Part shown: positions 8,426 to 17,924 of the stretch, in pieces
Layout of the letters: each line of letters starts with the position of its first letter
Position numbering within the stretch: the first letter of the stretch is position 1
From: an uncultured Methylotenera sp.
Lineage (GTDB): Bacteria > Pseudomonadota > Gammaproteobacteria > Burkholderiales > Methylophilaceae
NCBI RefSeq assembly: GCF_946479685.1
Contig: NZ_CAMLGS010000014.1
Span: forward strand, 1-55,055
Length of the DNA: 55,055 bases
Direction of reading: 5' to 3'
Notes under the pieces: generated by a model
Told to the model about the DNA's origin: nothing
Seen by the model: only the letters and a program-made list of their open reading frames with translations
The model's database searches: none
Translations under genes and position numbers: made by a program

Positions 8426-9979
8426 ATGAAAATAAGTAGTTGGTTCAGTGAAATAAAAAATGATTTACCTGCAAGCATTGTGGTGTTTTTTGTCGCATTG
8501 CCGTTGTGTTTAGGTATTGCGCTGGCTTCTGGTGCGCCATTATTTTCTGGCGTAATTGCCGGTATCGTTGGCGGCATTGTGGTAGGGATGTTTAGCGGTT
8601 CTCAGCTCGGGGTTAGCGGTCCTGCCGCTGGTTTGGCGGTGATTGTACTCACTGCAATTGGCACGTTAGGTTCATACCAGACATTTTTAATGGCGGTAGT
8701 AATGGCTGGGGTGATGCAGTTCTTACTAGGCTATTTTAGGGCTGGCTTTATCGCTTACTTTGTACCATCTTCCGTTATTAAGGGGATGTTAACTGGTATC
8801 GGTTTGTTGATTGTACTGAAGCAAATCCCGCATGCGCTCGGCTATGATTTTGATTACCAAGGTAGTGAATCTTTTGTGCAGGCGGATGGTAGTAATACCT
8901 TTTCTGCCTTGGCAGACGCTTGGTCTTTATTAACACCGGGTGCGCTCTTAATCGCAGCGGTGTCTATGCTGATATTGGTGCTATGGGATACTACACTTAC
9001 AAAGAAGCACCGCGCATTTGAGCTGCTGCAGGGGCCGATTGTGGTTGTACTGGTTGGCATTTTATTGAACTGGCTGTTCCAAAACGGCGTTCTTAATTTC
9101 ACGTTAGCTGATAATCAGATCGTGCAGCTGCCAGTAGCCCATAGTGTAGGCGAGTTTATCGGGCAGTTTACAACGCCGGACTTCTCACAAATCACTAATA
9201 TTGAGGTTTATAAAGTGGCGGTGGTGATGGCGATTGTGGCTAGCTTGGAAACGCTATTATGCGTAGAGGCAACTGATAAGCTAGACCCGCTAAAACGTAT
9301 CACACCAACCAATCAAGAGCTTAAAGCACAAGGCGTGGGTAATGTGCTGTCAGGGCTTATCGGTGGTTTGCCGATTACACAGGTGATTGTACGTAGCTCA
9401 GCTAATATCACTTTTGGTGCTAAAACTAAACTGTCAGCGATCTTGCATGGTGTTTGGCTGTTATTGAGCGCAGTGACGATTGCCAGCCTGCTCAATATGA
9501 TTCCTTTAGCCAGCTTGGCCGCTATCTTGATTATGGTCGGTTATAAATTAGCCAAGCCTTCATTGTTTGCACACATGTATAAACTAGGCTGGGAGCAATT
9601 TGCACCATTTGTTGCAACTGTTGCGGCAATTCTGTTGACGGACTTATTGACAGGTATTGCGATTGGTTTGGTGGTGGGTGTGTTTTATACCTTGCATCAC
9701 AGCTACCGTAACTCGCACTATATGAAGGAAACCACAGCGACCGAGGATGGCCGCGAGGTGCATCATATCGTGCTGGCCGAAGAGATTTCATTCTTTAATA
9801 AAGCGAGCATTTTGAAAGTGTTGGAAGTGATTCCGGCTAATGCAAAGGTGATTATCGATTGTTCTAATTGCAAATCAATTGCCTATGATGTTGTAGAATA
9901 CATCCGTGATTACCCGCTTCATGCAAAATTAAAGAATATTGAAGTGGAAACGATTAAATTTATTCAACCTAAATATTAA
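8426..9979 (+). CDS. SulP-family anion transporter (probable bicarbonate transporter)
   Basis: Inner-membrane transporter of about 517 residues with 10 or more membrane segments. The SulP core opens with LPASIVVFFVALPLCLGIAL and has the GVSGPAAGLAV segment. A C-terminal STAS-like domain (VIIDCSNCKSIAYDVVEYI) lies in roughly the last 80 residues. ATG 8426 is chosen because it begins MKISSWFSEIKNDLPAS, the usual SulP beginning; an upstream in-frame ATG at 8366 sits inside the leader hairpin. The neighbouring beta-carbonic anhydrase, 48 bp downstream, favours bicarbonate as substrate over sulfate; this is inference by context. A Na+-dependent BicA-like role is possible. Confidence 0.85.
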   Translation: MKISSWFSEIKNDLPASIVVFFVALPLCLGIALASGAPLFSGVIAGIVGGIVVGMFSGSQLGVSGPAAGLAVIVLTAIGTLGSYQTFLMAVVMAGVMQFLLGYFRAGFIAYFVPSSVIKGMLTGIGLLIVLKQIPHALGYDFDYQGSESFVQADGSNTFSALADAWSLLTPGALLIAAVSMLILVLWDTTLTKKHRAFELLQGPIVVVLVGILLNWLFQNGVLNFTLADNQIVQLPVAHSVGEFIGQFTTPDFSQITNIEVYKVAVVMAIVASLETLLCVEATDKLDPLKRITPTNQELKAQGVGNVLSGLIGGLPITQVIVRSSANITFGAKTKLSAILHGVWLLLSAVTIASLLNMIPLASLAAILIMVGYKLAKPSLFAHMYKLGWEQFAPFVATVAAILLTDLLTGIAIGLVVGVFYTLHHSYRNSHYMKETTATEDGREVHHIVLAEEISFFNKASILKVLEVIPANAKVIIDCSNCKSIAYDVVEYIRDYPLHAKLKNIEVETIKFIQPKY

Positions 9980-10027
9980 TCAACTGAATTAGAAGTTTGC
10001 TCATTATTATCAAAATAGGAAATAAGC

Positions 10028-10672
10028 ATGTATAAACATCCATTACTTAACCGCGATCAAATGTCACCGAAAGAGGCTTTAGATATTTTAGTGGAAGGTA
10101 ATATTCGTTTTATGAATAACTATTCACACGATAAAGACTTTCAAAGCCTGCTCAATATTACTAAAGACAAGCAGCATCCGTTTGCGTCTTTCCTGAGCTG
10201 TAGTGATTCACGTGCGCCAGTTGAGCTGTTGTTTGATCAGGCTTTGGGCGATATTTTTAGCGTGCGTTTGGCCGGTAATATTGCTTCTGATAAAGCCATT
10301 GGCAGCTTGGAGTTTAGCTCTAAATATTTGGGCAGCAAGCTGATTGTGGTGATGGGGCATAGCAGCTGTGGTGCAGTAAAAGCCGCTTGTGATGACTTTA
10401 AAGACGGCCATATTGGTGAAATTGTTAACTTTATCAAGCCATCTATTCGCCATGAAAAAACAGTGTTAAATAAAGAAGACAGAACTTCTAAAAACCCTGA
10501 CTTCGTTGAGAAAATCAATGTGTTAAATGTGAAGCACCAGATTGATACTATTATTCGCCAAAGTGATATCGTTAACGATATGATTGAGGCACGCCAAATT
10601 GCGATAGTAGGTTCTATTTATGACCTGACAACAGGCAAAGTGAACTTCCTAGAAGAAACTTACGTTGGCTAA
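10028..10672 (+). CDS. Beta-class carbonic anhydrase
   Basis: Interconverts CO2 and bicarbonate using zinc. 214 residues, typical length. Zinc and catalytic residues are all visible: C58-S-D60-S-R62 (LSCSDSRAPVE) and H111-S-S-C114 (MGHSSCGAVKA). No signal peptide, so cytoplasmic. It follows the SulP transporter in the same direction, which suggests a joint role in supplying bicarbonate for carboxylation reactions. A strong terminator follows. Confidence 0.93.
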   Translation: MYKHPLLNRDQMSPKEALDILVEGNIRFMNNYSHDKDFQSLLNITKDKQHPFASFLSCSDSRAPVELLFDQALGDIFSVRLAGNIASDKAIGSLEFSSKYLGSKLIVVMGHSSCGAVKAACDDFKDGHIGEIVNFIKPSIRHEKTVLNKEDRTSKNPDFVEKINVLNVKHQIDTIIRQSDIVNDMIEARQIAIVGSIYDLTTGKVNFLEETYVG

Positions 10673-10699
10673 TTGCCATTTGTAAGTTCGCAGTAAGAG

Positions 10700-10725
10700 A
10701 GCCACCTGATAAAGGTGGCTTTTTT
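10700..10725 (+). terminator. Rho-independent terminator after carbonic anhydrase
   Basis: AGCCACCT (10700-10707) / AGGTGGCT (10713-10720), 5-base loop, T run through 10725. Confidence 0.93.
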
Positions 10726-10772
10726 GTTGGTGGGGCGTCTATTTGTTGCCTAATGTTAGCCCCATGTTTTTG

Positions 10773-11114
10773 TTAGCGATGGCCTTCTTTTGCCATGTTA
10801 ATGCTGTATTTTGGAATCTCCACCACCAAGTCTTCCGTACCCACCACTGCCTGACATGACAGTCTTGAGTTTGGCTCTAAGCCCCAAGCTTTATCCAGCA
10901 AGTCATCTTCTTGCTCGGTAGACTCGTTTAGAGATTTAAAGCCTTCACGCACAATCACATGGCATGTGGTACATGCACAGGCTTTGTCGCAGGCATGGTC
11001 AATATCAATATCGTTATTTAACAAGATATCGCAAATAGACTCACCTGTTTGTGCTTCAATGGCGGCGCCATCTGGGCAAAGTTCTACGTGTGGCAGGATA
11101 ATAATTTGTGGCAT
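10773..11114 (-). CDS. fdx: ISC-type [2Fe-2S] ferredoxin
   Basis: Electron donor for Fe-S cluster assembly. 113 residues with the four ligands of the Isc ferredoxin pattern: C42, C48, C51 (DHACDKACACTTC) and C87 (SRLSCQAVV). It is the last gene of the isc operon, 138 bp after hscA. No iscX follows. Confidence 0.95.
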   Translation of the reverse strand: MPQIIILPHVELCPDGAAIEAQTGESICDILLNNDIDIDHACDKACACTTCHVIVREGFKSLNESTEQEDDLLDKAWGLEPNSRLSCQAVVGTEDLVVEIPKYSINMAKEGHR

Positions 11115-11220
11115 ATTGGTTTCTCAATCATACTGTAGTGCTAACTTCTGCTTTCAGTTCATGAGCTTACGTTTATTCAGCATATGAGTTGAACGGCTCG
11201 TTAGTACGACTTTTTTTTAA

Positions 11221-11265
11221 AGTTATAAATCTGTAGTTATATACCTGTTTAGTTATATATCTAGG
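11221..11265. repeat. Short tandem repeat overlapping the hscA stop
   Basis: Units AGTTATAAATCTGT, AGTTATATACCTGTTT and AGTTATATATCTAGG (14-16 bp). The third unit contains the hscA stop codon and last codons (minus strand). Confidence 0.65.
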
Positions 11266-13148
11266 TTTTCTAAATGTTTACCCGCTAATGCACGGCTCAC
11301 ACTGGCATCCATACGTGCTGCAGCAAATGCCTCGGTAGCGTGATTGAGCGCATCTACCGCCTGGTGAATGGCAGTAGCGTCTTCACCTGCAGTCAGTTGC
11401 TGCAGTTTTTGAATCTCTGCTTCAATCGCGGCTACTTCTTCCGCGCTAATCAGGTTGCTATCTGCGGCTAACGCTGCGCTGATAGAGCCGATAATGGCTC
11501 CGGCATCTACCCTGGCTTCTGCCAGCATGCGAGCTTTTTTATCTGCTTCAGCACTGTTAAAAGAGGCCTTCAGCATGTTGGTGATTTCATCTTCAGAAAG
11601 CCCGTAAGATGGTTTAACCTCGATATGCGCTTCCACCCCGGTGCTTTGCTCGCGTGCTGATACTGAGAGTAGGCCATCAGCATCTACCGTAAATGTTACG
11701 CGGATTCTGGCAGCACCTGCCGCCATTGGGGGTATGCCACGCAGCTCAAAGCGAGCAAGGGAGCGACAGTCGCTTACCAAGTCGCGTTCGCCTTGTACCA
11801 CGTGTACGCTCATGGCAGTTTGTCCATCTTTATAGGTGGTGAACTCCTGAGCGCGTGCGATAGGCAAGGTGCTGTTACGGTGGATGACTTTCTCTACCAA
11901 GCCACCCATGGTTTCCAAGCCTAGTGAGAGCGGGGTGACATCCAGTAACAATAGGTCGTCATCACTCTTATTGCCCGCTAGGATATTGGCTTGAATCGCG
12001 GCGCCGAGTGCTACTACCTTGTCCGGGTCTAAGTTGGTGAGCGGCTCTTGTTGAAAGTACTCTTGCACCGCATGGCGGATGTGCGGCATACGGGTGGCAC
12101 CACCAACCAGCACCACACCGTTAATATCTTCAACGCTAAGTTTGGCATCGCGCATGGCTTTACGCGTTGGAGATAAGGTTTTGCTGACTAGGTGCTCGGT
12201 GACTTCCACAAACTGCGTCGCAGTTAAGGTGACATCTACCAAAATGCCGTTGCCTAATTTACAGACGATTTGTGCCTCAAAGTTGTCCGTAAGCCATTCT
12301 TTGGCTTGGCGTGCTTTGGTGAGCAGTAGTCTGGTGTCTTCTTCGCTCAGTGGTGCAAAGTTTTCATTGGCTGCACGTACTTGATCCAACACCCAGCAGT
12401 AGATGCGGTGGTCAAAGTCATCACCGCCCAAGGCTGCATCACCGTTAGTGGCAAGTACTTCAAACACGCCTTTAGATAGGCGTAAAATAGATACGTCAAA
12501 TGTACCACCGCCTAAGTCATAAATAACAAAAGTACCTTCTGCTGCGTTATCTAGACCGTAGGCCACGGCAGCGGCGGTAGGCTCGTTAAGTAGGCGTAAT
12601 ACATTCAAACCGGCTAAGCGTGCTGCATCTTTTGTGGCTTGGCGCTGGGCGTCATCAAAGTAGGCCGGCACGGTAATCACTGCGCCAACCAGTTCGCCGC
12701 CTAGTGATTTCTCAGCGCGGGCTTTTAGGGTTTTAAGAATTTCAGCCGAAATTTCTACCGGTGTTTTAAGACCGGCACGGGTTTGCAACTGTAAGCTGCG
12801 GGTAGCGCCTGAATCGGAACCTTCAACAAAGCGATACGGGATGTGTGCTTTATTGGTGATATCGTTCAAATTGCGACCCATAAAACGTTTTACTGAGATT
12901 ACGGTGTTCACTGGGTCTTCACTTTGGTGTGCCTGTGCTTCATGGCCAACGACAATGTCACCATTAGGCATGTAGCGTACCACTGAGGGTAATAACGCAT
13001 GGCCAAAATCATCCTGCAATACGGTACTCATGCCGCTGCGTACAGTGGCGATCAATGAGTTGGTGGTGCCTAGGTCTATGCCTACCGCAAGTCTATGCTG
13101 ATGCGGTGCGGCGCTCATGCCTGGTTCTGAAATTTGGAGTAATGCCAT
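11253..13148 (-). CDS. hscA: Fe-S assembly Hsp70 chaperone HscA
   Basis: Specialised Hsp70 that, with HscB, drives cluster transfer from IscU. 631 residues, slightly longer than E. coli HscA (616). Seen: ATPase signatures [31 protein letters not shown] and [14 protein letters not shown], then the substrate-binding domain ([18 protein letters not shown]). It follows hscB by 74 bp, a spacer largely made of 16-bp tandem repeats. The reading frame is intact. Confidence 0.96.
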   Translation of the reverse strand: MALLQISEPGMSAAPHQHRLAVGIDLGTTNSLIATVRSGMSTVLQDDFGHALLPSVVRYMPNGDIVVGHEAQAHQSEDPVNTVISVKRFMGRNLNDITNKAHIPYRFVEGSDSGATRSLQLQTRAGLKTPVEISAEILKTLKARAEKSLGGELVGAVITVPAYFDDAQRQATKDAARLAGLNVLRLLNEPTAAAVAYGLDNAAEGTFVIYDLGGGTFDVSILRLSKGVFEVLATNGDAALGGDDFDHRIYCWVLDQVRAANENFAPLSEEDTRLLLTKARQAKEWLTDNFEAQIVCKLGNGILVDVTLTATQFVEVTEHLVSKTLSPTRKAMRDAKLSVEDINGVVLVGGATRMPHIRHAVQEYFQQEPLTNLDPDKVVALGAAIQANILAGNKSDDDLLLLDVTPLSLGLETMGGLVEKVIHRNSTLPIARAQEFTTYKDGQTAMSVHVVQGERDLVSDCRSLARFELRGIPPMAAGAARIRVTFTVDADGLLSVSAREQSTGVEAHIEVKPSYGLSEDEITNMLKASFNSAEADKKARMLAEARVDAGAIIGSISAALAADSNLISAEEVAAIEAEIQKLQQLTAGEDATAIHQAVDALNHATEAFAAARMDASVSRALAGKHLENLDI

Positions 13149-13189
13149 AAGTTTACGAGTTGCTTATCTGTTAATTGCTACGCTAATTG

Positions 13190-13253
13190 TTTAGTAATCT
13201 AGTGGTTTAATAGTCTGGCTGTTTAATAATCTAGCTGTTCAATGACTTGGTCT
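13190..13253. repeat. 16-bp tandem repeat at the hscB-hscA junction
   Basis: Four units with an exact 16-bp period: TTTAGTAATCTAGTGG, TTTAATAGTCTGGCTG, TTTAATAATCTAGCTG, and diverged TTCAATGACTTGGTCT. The last two overlap the 3' end of hscB, including its stop, so the array probably grew out of coding sequence. Confidence 0.8.
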
Positions 13254-13759
13254 ATGTCTGCACGTACTTTATCGATAAAAATAAGTTTGCGTGTAATTTC
13301 TGTGGCCGCAGTAAGGTCTTGTTTAATATCGAATAGCTCACATAAGTCGCCAACCAAAGCTTTGGCTTCTGTGGCTAACTCGTCTGCAATGCTATCTAGC
13401 TCAGCGATATCGCGTGCTGCTTTTGCATCCTCAATGCGCTCACGCCATTCCATTTGCTGCATTAAAAAATCCATAGGCATCGCGGTATTAGTGTCAGCGA
13501 TAGCGTTAATGCCATGTTGTTCCAGCATGTATTTGGCGCGTTTGGCCGGGCTTTTTAATACGGTGTACGCTTCATTGGCTGTGGTAGCCAAGTGCATGGC
13601 AGACAGTCTTTCTGCAGCCGGTGCGGTGATAAATCGATCCGGATGGGCCGCAGATTGAATTTTGCGATAATTGGTTTCTAGTGTGCTGGCGTCGAGATTA
13701 AACTGTTCTGCAATAGAGAATAGTTCAAAATGATTAGTTGGCGTGCTCTGCATGTGCAT
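13223..13759 (-). CDS. hscB: Fe-S assembly J-domain co-chaperone HscB
   Basis: Recruits IscU to HscA and stimulates its ATPase. About 178 residues: N-terminal J domain (FELFSIAEQFNLDAST... with the HPD motif in SAAHPDRF), then the C-terminal three-helix IscU-binding domain. Start set at ATG 13759; TTG 13762 and ATG 13753 are also in frame, and none has a clear ribosome binding site. It begins 5 bp after the iscA stop, so translational coupling is likely. Confidence 0.95.
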   Translation of the reverse strand: MHMQSTPTNHFELFSIAEQFNLDASTLETNYRKIQSAAHPDRFITAPAAERLSAMHLATTANEAYTVLKSPAKRAKYMLEQHGINAIADTNTAMPMDFLMQQMEWRERIEDAKAARDIAELDSIADELATEAKALVGDLCELFDIKQDLTAATEITRKLIFIDKVRADIDQVIEQLDY

Positions 13760-13764
13760 CAAAA

Positions 13765-14088
13765 TTAAACAGTGAAGCTTTCACCGCAACCACATTCATC
13801 TTTAACGTTAGGGTTGTTAAATTTAAAGCCTTCGTTCAGGCCTTCTTTGGTGAAGTCTAGCTCGGTGCCATCAAGGTAAACCAAGCTTTTTGGATCAATA
13901 ATCACCTTCACGCCATGGCTCTCAAACGCAACATCTTCTGGTTGCATTTCATCCACGAATTCTAAGGTATAAGCCATACCTGAGCAGCCTGTGGTTTTAA
14001 CGCCCAAGCGTAGCCCTACGCCTTTACCGCGATTCGCAAGAAATTTTTCAACGCGGCTGGCCGCGGTTTCTGTGAGTGTAATTGCCAT
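13765..14088 (-). CDS. iscA: A-type Fe-S carrier IscA
   Basis: Carries Fe or Fe-S clusters from IscU to apoproteins. 107 residues with the three invariant cysteines C35 (GCSGMAY), C99 and C101 (ECGCGESF). Its place between iscU and hscB identifies it as IscA rather than ErpA. A 172-bp gap with a stable hairpin separates it from iscU. Confidence 0.95.
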   Translation of the reverse strand: MAITLTETAASRVEKFLANRGKGVGLRLGVKTTGCSGMAYTLEFVDEMQPEDVAFESHGVKVIIDPKSLVYLDGTELDFTKEGLNEGFKFNNPNVKDECGCGESFTV

Positions 14089-14210
14089 GGTTCTTTGTTT
14101 AATCCTTTAAGACTGCTATTTTATACTACAAAGCAACGCTAATTCTCTTACTGCGCTTTCTGTCGCTACATATGCAACAGTCACGCTGTGTACGCTTGTT
14201 CAGCGGTGTC

Positions 14211-14235
14211 AGGAGAACATCGGGCTGATGTTCCT
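14211..14235 (-). other. Hairpin between iscU and iscA
   Basis: GAACATC (14215-14221) / GATGTTC (14227-14233), 5-base loop, extended by G-C and G-U pairs after a bulged A. No T tract in the transcript direction. It may set iscU versus downstream mRNA stability or partial readthrough. Confidence 0.5.
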
Positions 14236-14260
14236 GGGCACGTTTGTAGTGTGTGTAAGC

Positions 14261-14656
14261 TTAAGCGCTTTCTTTTGCAGCTTGCTTAGCTTTAATGTCC
14301 GCCACTGCGGCTTTAATTGCATCTTCTGCCAGTACTGAGCAGTGAATTTTTACTGGCGGCAATGCAAGCTCTTCTGCGATTTCAGAGTTCTTAATCGCAT
14401 ACGCTTCTTCAATGGTTCTGCCTTTTAGCCACTCAGTCACTAATGAGCTAGAAGCAATCGCAGAGCCGCAGCCGTAAGTTTTGAACTTAGCGTCTTCAAT
14501 GATGCCGCTATCATTAACTTTAATCATCAGCTTCATCACGTCGCCACAAGCTGGCGCACCCACCATGCCAGTACCTACTTGCGGGTCATTTTTATCTAGA
14601 GAGCCAACATTACGCGGGTTCTCATAGTGGTCTAATACTTTATCTGAATATGCCAT
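14261..14656 (-). CDS. iscU: Fe-S cluster scaffold IscU
   Basis: Scaffold on which IscS sulfur and iron are assembled. 131 residues starting MAYSDKVLDHYENPRNVGS. ATG 14656 is chosen because it gives the standard IscU N-terminus and has AGGAG about 8 bp upstream; an in-frame extension to 14692 runs into the repeat element. Cluster ligands C37 (with D39 in PACGDVMK), C63 (YGCGSAI) and H105-C106 (KIHCSVLAEDA) are present. A 245-bp spacer to iscS contains a MITE-like element. Confidence 0.97.
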   Translation of the reverse strand: MAYSDKVLDHYENPRNVGSLDKNDPQVGTGMVGAPACGDVMKLMIKVNDSGIIEDAKFKTYGCGSAIASSSLVTEWLKGRTIEEAYAIKNSEIAEELALPPVKIHCSVLAEDAIKAAVADIKAKQAAKESA

Positions 14657-14674
14657 TCTCGTTCTCCTGTGTGT

Positions 14675-14771
14675 GTTTGAAATACATCGCAAACTCGGCG
14701 TTGACTTCGCTTCGCCGTACTGTAAGTACTGTCTTCAGCTTACCGTCTTGATTTTGCTGCCTATTTCAAAC
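14675..14771. repeat. MITE-like intergenic element with terminal inverted repeats
   Basis: The ends GTTTGAAATA (14675-14684) and TATTTCAAAC (14762-14771) are perfect inverted repeats. Similarity continues inward as GCAAA and TC, about 17 of 22 positions in all. Internal short inverted pairs (CGGCG/CGCCG; GTAAG/CTTAC) allow a folded RNA. It carries no ORF. It sits between iscS and iscU and ends just before the iscU ribosome binding site. Mobility is inferred from form only; no second copy was seen in the window. Confidence 0.55.
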
Positions 14772-14901
14772 GCTTGTATTATTTCCTGAAACTATTATAA
14801 AAAACGCTTACTTTCTTTTATGACTAGGTGAAAGTGCATGAAGTTTAGTTTTTATAAACGCATGCACTGGCAACAAAGTCAGGAAAGCAACGAACGCTTT
14901 T

Positions 14902-16155
14902 CTAGTGTGCCGCCCATTCTACCTTTGATAAATCCACGCCATCTTTAAACATTTCCCAAAGTGGTGAGAGTTCTCTTAATTTATCAATTTTGCCCTTCAT
15001 TAGGCTGATGGTGTAATCCACATCAGCATCGGTTGTGAAGCGGCCAATCGAGAAGCGAATTGAGCTATGAGCTAATTCATCGCTGCGGCCAAGTGCGCGC
15101 AATACATAGCTAGGCTCTAAGCTGGCTGAGGTACACGCTGAACCGCTAGATACCGCAATGCCTTTGACTGCCATGATGAGTGACTCGCCTTCAACATAGT
15201 TAAAGCTGATGTTCAGGTTGTGCGGTACGCGTTGCTCAAGGTCACCATTCACATAAACTTCTTCAATGTCTTGCAGGCCATGTAGCAGTTTGTCGCGCAG
15301 GCGGCGGATGCGTACGTTTTCTTCATCCATCTCTTCACGTGCGATGCGGAATGCTTCACCCATACCAACAATCTGGTGAGGGGCTAATGTGCCTGAACGC
15401 ATGCCGCGCTCATGACCGCCGCCGTGCATTTGTGCTTCGATGCGGATACGTGGTTTACGACGCACGTACAATGCGCCAATGCCTTTAGGGCCGTAGGTTT
15501 TATGTGCACTAAAGCTCATTAAATCTACAGGTAGCTTTTCTAAGTCAATATGTACTTTACCTGTGGCTTGCGCTGCATCCACATGGAAAATAACGCCGTT
15601 TTCACGACAAATATTACCAAGGGCAGTAATGTCCTGAATCACACCGATTTCGTTGTTCACAAACATCACTGAAGCCAGCACTGTATCAGGGCGGATAGCT
15701 GCTTTGAATTTTTCTAAATCCAGCAAGCCGCTAGGCTCCGGGTCTAGATAGGTAGCTTCAAAGCCTTGGCGCTCCAGTTCGCGCACGGTATCAATCACGG
15801 CTTTATGCTCAGTGCTTACGGTAATAATATGCTTACCTTTGGCTGAGTAAAAGTTTGCAGCACCTTTAATGGCAAGGTTGTTAGATTCGGTCGCACCTGA
15901 AGTCCATACGATTTCACGCGGGTCTGCGCCTACTAATTTGGCGACTTCTTCACGTGCGTTTTCTACGGCTTTTTCTGCAGTCCAGCCATATGGGTGGCTG
16001 CGTGAAGCTGGGTTGCCAAAATGCTCTGTAATGTATGGAATCATTTTTGCGGCAACGCGAGGATCTACAGGCGTAGTGGCTGAGTAATCCAAATAAATTG
16101 GATGAAGGTCATCCTCAGAGCCTTTCAATACTTGCATTTCAATTGATGCTGACAT
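14902..16155 (-). CDS. iscS: Cysteine desulfurase IscS
   Basis: PLP enzyme releasing sulfur from cysteine for Fe-S clusters, tRNA thiolation and other uses. 417 residues, with about 13 extra at the N-terminus ([18 protein letters not shown]) before the standard [14 protein letters not shown] start. PLP lysine in [10 protein letters not shown], persulfide cysteine in [14 protein letters not shown] near residue 340. The conserved C-terminal IscU-docking tail ([16 protein letters not shown]) is present. This is the genuine IscS of the operon, in contrast to the second desulfurase upstream. Confidence 0.96.
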   Translation of the reverse strand: MSASIEMQVLKGSEDDLHPIYLDYSATTPVDPRVAAKMIPYITEHFGNPASRSHPYGWTAEKAVENAREEVAKLVGADPREIVWTSGATESNNLAIKGAANFYSAKGKHIITVSTEHKAVIDTVRELERQGFEATYLDPEPSGLLDLEKFKAAIRPDTVLASVMFVNNEIGVIQDITALGNICRENGVIFHVDAAQATGKVHIDLEKLPVDLMSFSAHKTYGPKGIGALYVRRKPRIRIEAQMHGGGHERGMRSGTLAPHQIVGMGEAFRIAREEMDEENVRIRRLRDKLLHGLQDIEEVYVNGDLEQRVPHNLNISFNYVEGESLIMAVKGIAVSSGSACTSASLEPSYVLRALGRSDELAHSSIRFSIGRFTTDADVDYTISLMKGKIDKLRELSPLWEMFKDGVDLSKVEWAAH

Positions 16156-16211
16156 TTCTTAATTATCCTTACCAGTTACGTTATATATAATTCAGTGTGA
16201 GTGTAGGCGGC

Positions 16212-17357
16212 TTAGGCTGCTACACCGGTGAGCTGTCTTAGTCTCAAAATTTCATTGTTAAGCGTTGTTAAAAAGTCGGTTACCTGCAATAAAGTATTGT
16301 GGGCACCAAAGCTGACGCGTACTGCACCACGTGCTAAATCTGGCTTAATGCCCATGGCCAGTAATACATGGCTAGGCTCTGTGCTGTCGCTAGAACATGC
16401 AGAGCCGCTGGCAACGGCAAAGCCTTTGCGGTCTAATGCGGTCACTAATGTTTCGCCTTCAATACCATTTAATGCAAAAAAGCTGGTGTTAGGCAAACGC
16501 GTAGCTTGCTGGCTAAATATAGTGACATCCAGTGCTTTTAGCCCCTGCTCAAACGTATCACGTAGCATTTGCGTGTGGCTGGCAAACTGTGCCAAATTGG
16601 CAACTGCCAGCTCACAAGCTGCGCCAAAACCAACAATCGCTGCCACATTTTCTGTGCCGCTACGTAAACCGCGTTCTTGGCCACCACCGTGTAATAGCGG
16701 CTGTATATCTACACGCTTATCTAAAATCAGTGCTGCTGCGCCTTGTGGGCCATGAATTTTATGGCTTGAGACTGTCATGGCATGCACATTTAAATCGGTA
16801 AAACTTACCGGTATTTTACCTAGGCCCTGCACTGCATCTGTATGCATAAACGCGCCGGCTCGGCGTACGGTCTCAGCAATCTCGGCAATGTTCTGAATCA
16901 CGCCGGTTTCATTATTGGCAAGCATCACAGAAGCAACGCTGGTCGGCGTTTGCAACTGTTGCTGCAACTGCGTCAGTGTTAGCACACCATGTGCATCTAC
17001 GCCGATAGCGTTGCTTGTCCATCCCGCTTGCTGCATGGCTTTGGCTGGACGTGATACACAAGGGTGCTCAATCGCGCTATGTAAAATCTGGCTACCCGCT
17101 TGGCTACCGGCAATGCCTTTTACTGCAAAATTGTTGGCCTCGGTGCCAGATGCCGTAAAAATCACTTGTGAGGCGTAGGCGCCACATGCTGCAGCCACTT
17201 GCGTTCTAGCGTATTCAACTGCGTCACGCGCAGAGCGGCCAAATACGTGACGGCTGGTTGGGTTGCCGCTTTGACGTTGCATCCAGGGCAACATGCTTTC
17301 TAGCACGTGCGGGTCTAGCGCAGTGGTGGCGTTATGATCTAGATAAATACTGGACAT
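16212..17357 (-). CDS. Second cysteine desulfurase (NifS/IscS-like paralogue)
   Basis: 381-residue PLP enzyme. Fold motifs IYLDHNATTALDP, FTASGTEANNFAVKG, PLP lysine in SSHKIHGPQGAAAL, substrate loop RSGTENVAAIVG, and catalytic Cys in ASGSACSSDSTEPSHVL. It differs from the adjacent IscS: it ends RLRQLTGVAA and lacks the EMFKDGVDL...EWAAH tail used for IscU docking. It lies between iscR and iscS (23 bp after iscR), so it is under IscR control. Possible roles are sulfur supply to a non-IscU acceptor or a stress version; the sequence does not decide. Confidence 0.88.
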   Translation of the reverse strand: MSSIYLDHNATTALDPHVLESMLPWMQRQSGNPTSRHVFGRSARDAVEYARTQVAAACGAYASQVIFTASGTEANNFAVKGIAGSQAGSQILHSAIEHPCVSRPAKAMQQAGWTSNAIGVDAHGVLTLTQLQQQLQTPTSVASVMLANNETGVIQNIAEIAETVRRAGAFMHTDAVQGLGKIPVSFTDLNVHAMTVSSHKIHGPQGAAALILDKRVDIQPLLHGGGQERGLRSGTENVAAIVGFGAACELAVANLAQFASHTQMLRDTFEQGLKALDVTIFSQQATRLPNTSFFALNGIEGETLVTALDRKGFAVASGSACSSDSTEPSHVLLAMGIKPDLARGAVRVSFGAHNTLLQVTDFLTTLNNEILRLRQLTGVAA

Positions 17358-17380
17358 CGTTTAAACTGAATCAGGCCCGC

Positions 17381-17887
17381 CTAGTTAACAATGGCTGCGG
17401 TGTTAATGGCTACCGCTTTATCATGCGCAGCCGTGCAGTTGCGCGGTGTGATTAATACTTTTTGCCCACTTTTTTGTGAGGCTACCATGTCAGCAAGGGT
17501 AATGCCTGCTAAATACTCTAAAATCTTGGTGTTTAATGCAGACCATAAATCATGTGTCATGCAGCGACCTTCGTCACGGCAATTCTCGTGACCGCCGCAT
17601 TGTGTCGCATCAATTTGCTCATCCACAGCGTTAATGATCTCAGCCACTGAGATTTCATTGTGATTTTTGGCCAAGTTATAACCACCACCTGGGCCACGAA
17701 TACTTTTGACCAAACCTTGTCTGCGTAAACGGCTAAACAGCTGTTCTAAATATGAAAGTGATATGTCTTGGCGCTCACTAATGCCAGCTAGGGTAACTGG
17801 TTTCGCTTCAAGCGCGTCTTTTGTTTCATTGATCGCTAGGTCCAACATTGCCGTAACAGCAAATCGGCCTTTAGTGGTTAATCGCAT
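17381..17887 (-). CDS. iscR: Rrf2-family Fe-S regulator IscR
   Basis: [2Fe-2S]-sensing repressor of the isc operon. 168 residues with an N-terminal winged helix ([29 protein letters not shown]) and the cluster cysteines C97, C103, C109 in the exact C-x5-C-x5-C spacing followed by TH ([11 protein letters not shown]). Its promoter carries an IscR type-1-like site. First gene of iscR-(desulfurase)-iscSUA-hscBA-fdx. Confidence 0.95.
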   Translation of the reverse strand: MRLTTKGRFAVTAMLDLAINETKDALEAKPVTLAGISERQDISLSYLEQLFSRLRRQGLVKSIRGPGGGYNLAKNHNEISVAEIINAVDEQIDATQCGGHENCRDEGRCMTHDLWSALNTKILEYLAGITLADMVASQKSGQKVLITPRNCTAAHDKAVAINTAAIVN

Positions 17888-17924
17888 AGTGTTCTAAATA
17901 TGGTTAAGTATCATGGATGGACGA

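Noticed and set aside
11209..11220. T-rich stretch as a plus-strand terminator
   Set aside because: No stable stem precedes the T run, and no plus-strand gene ends there.
16228..16755. 175-residue plus-strand ORF opposite the second cysteine desulfurase
   Set aside because: Shadow of a gene with complete catalytic motifs.
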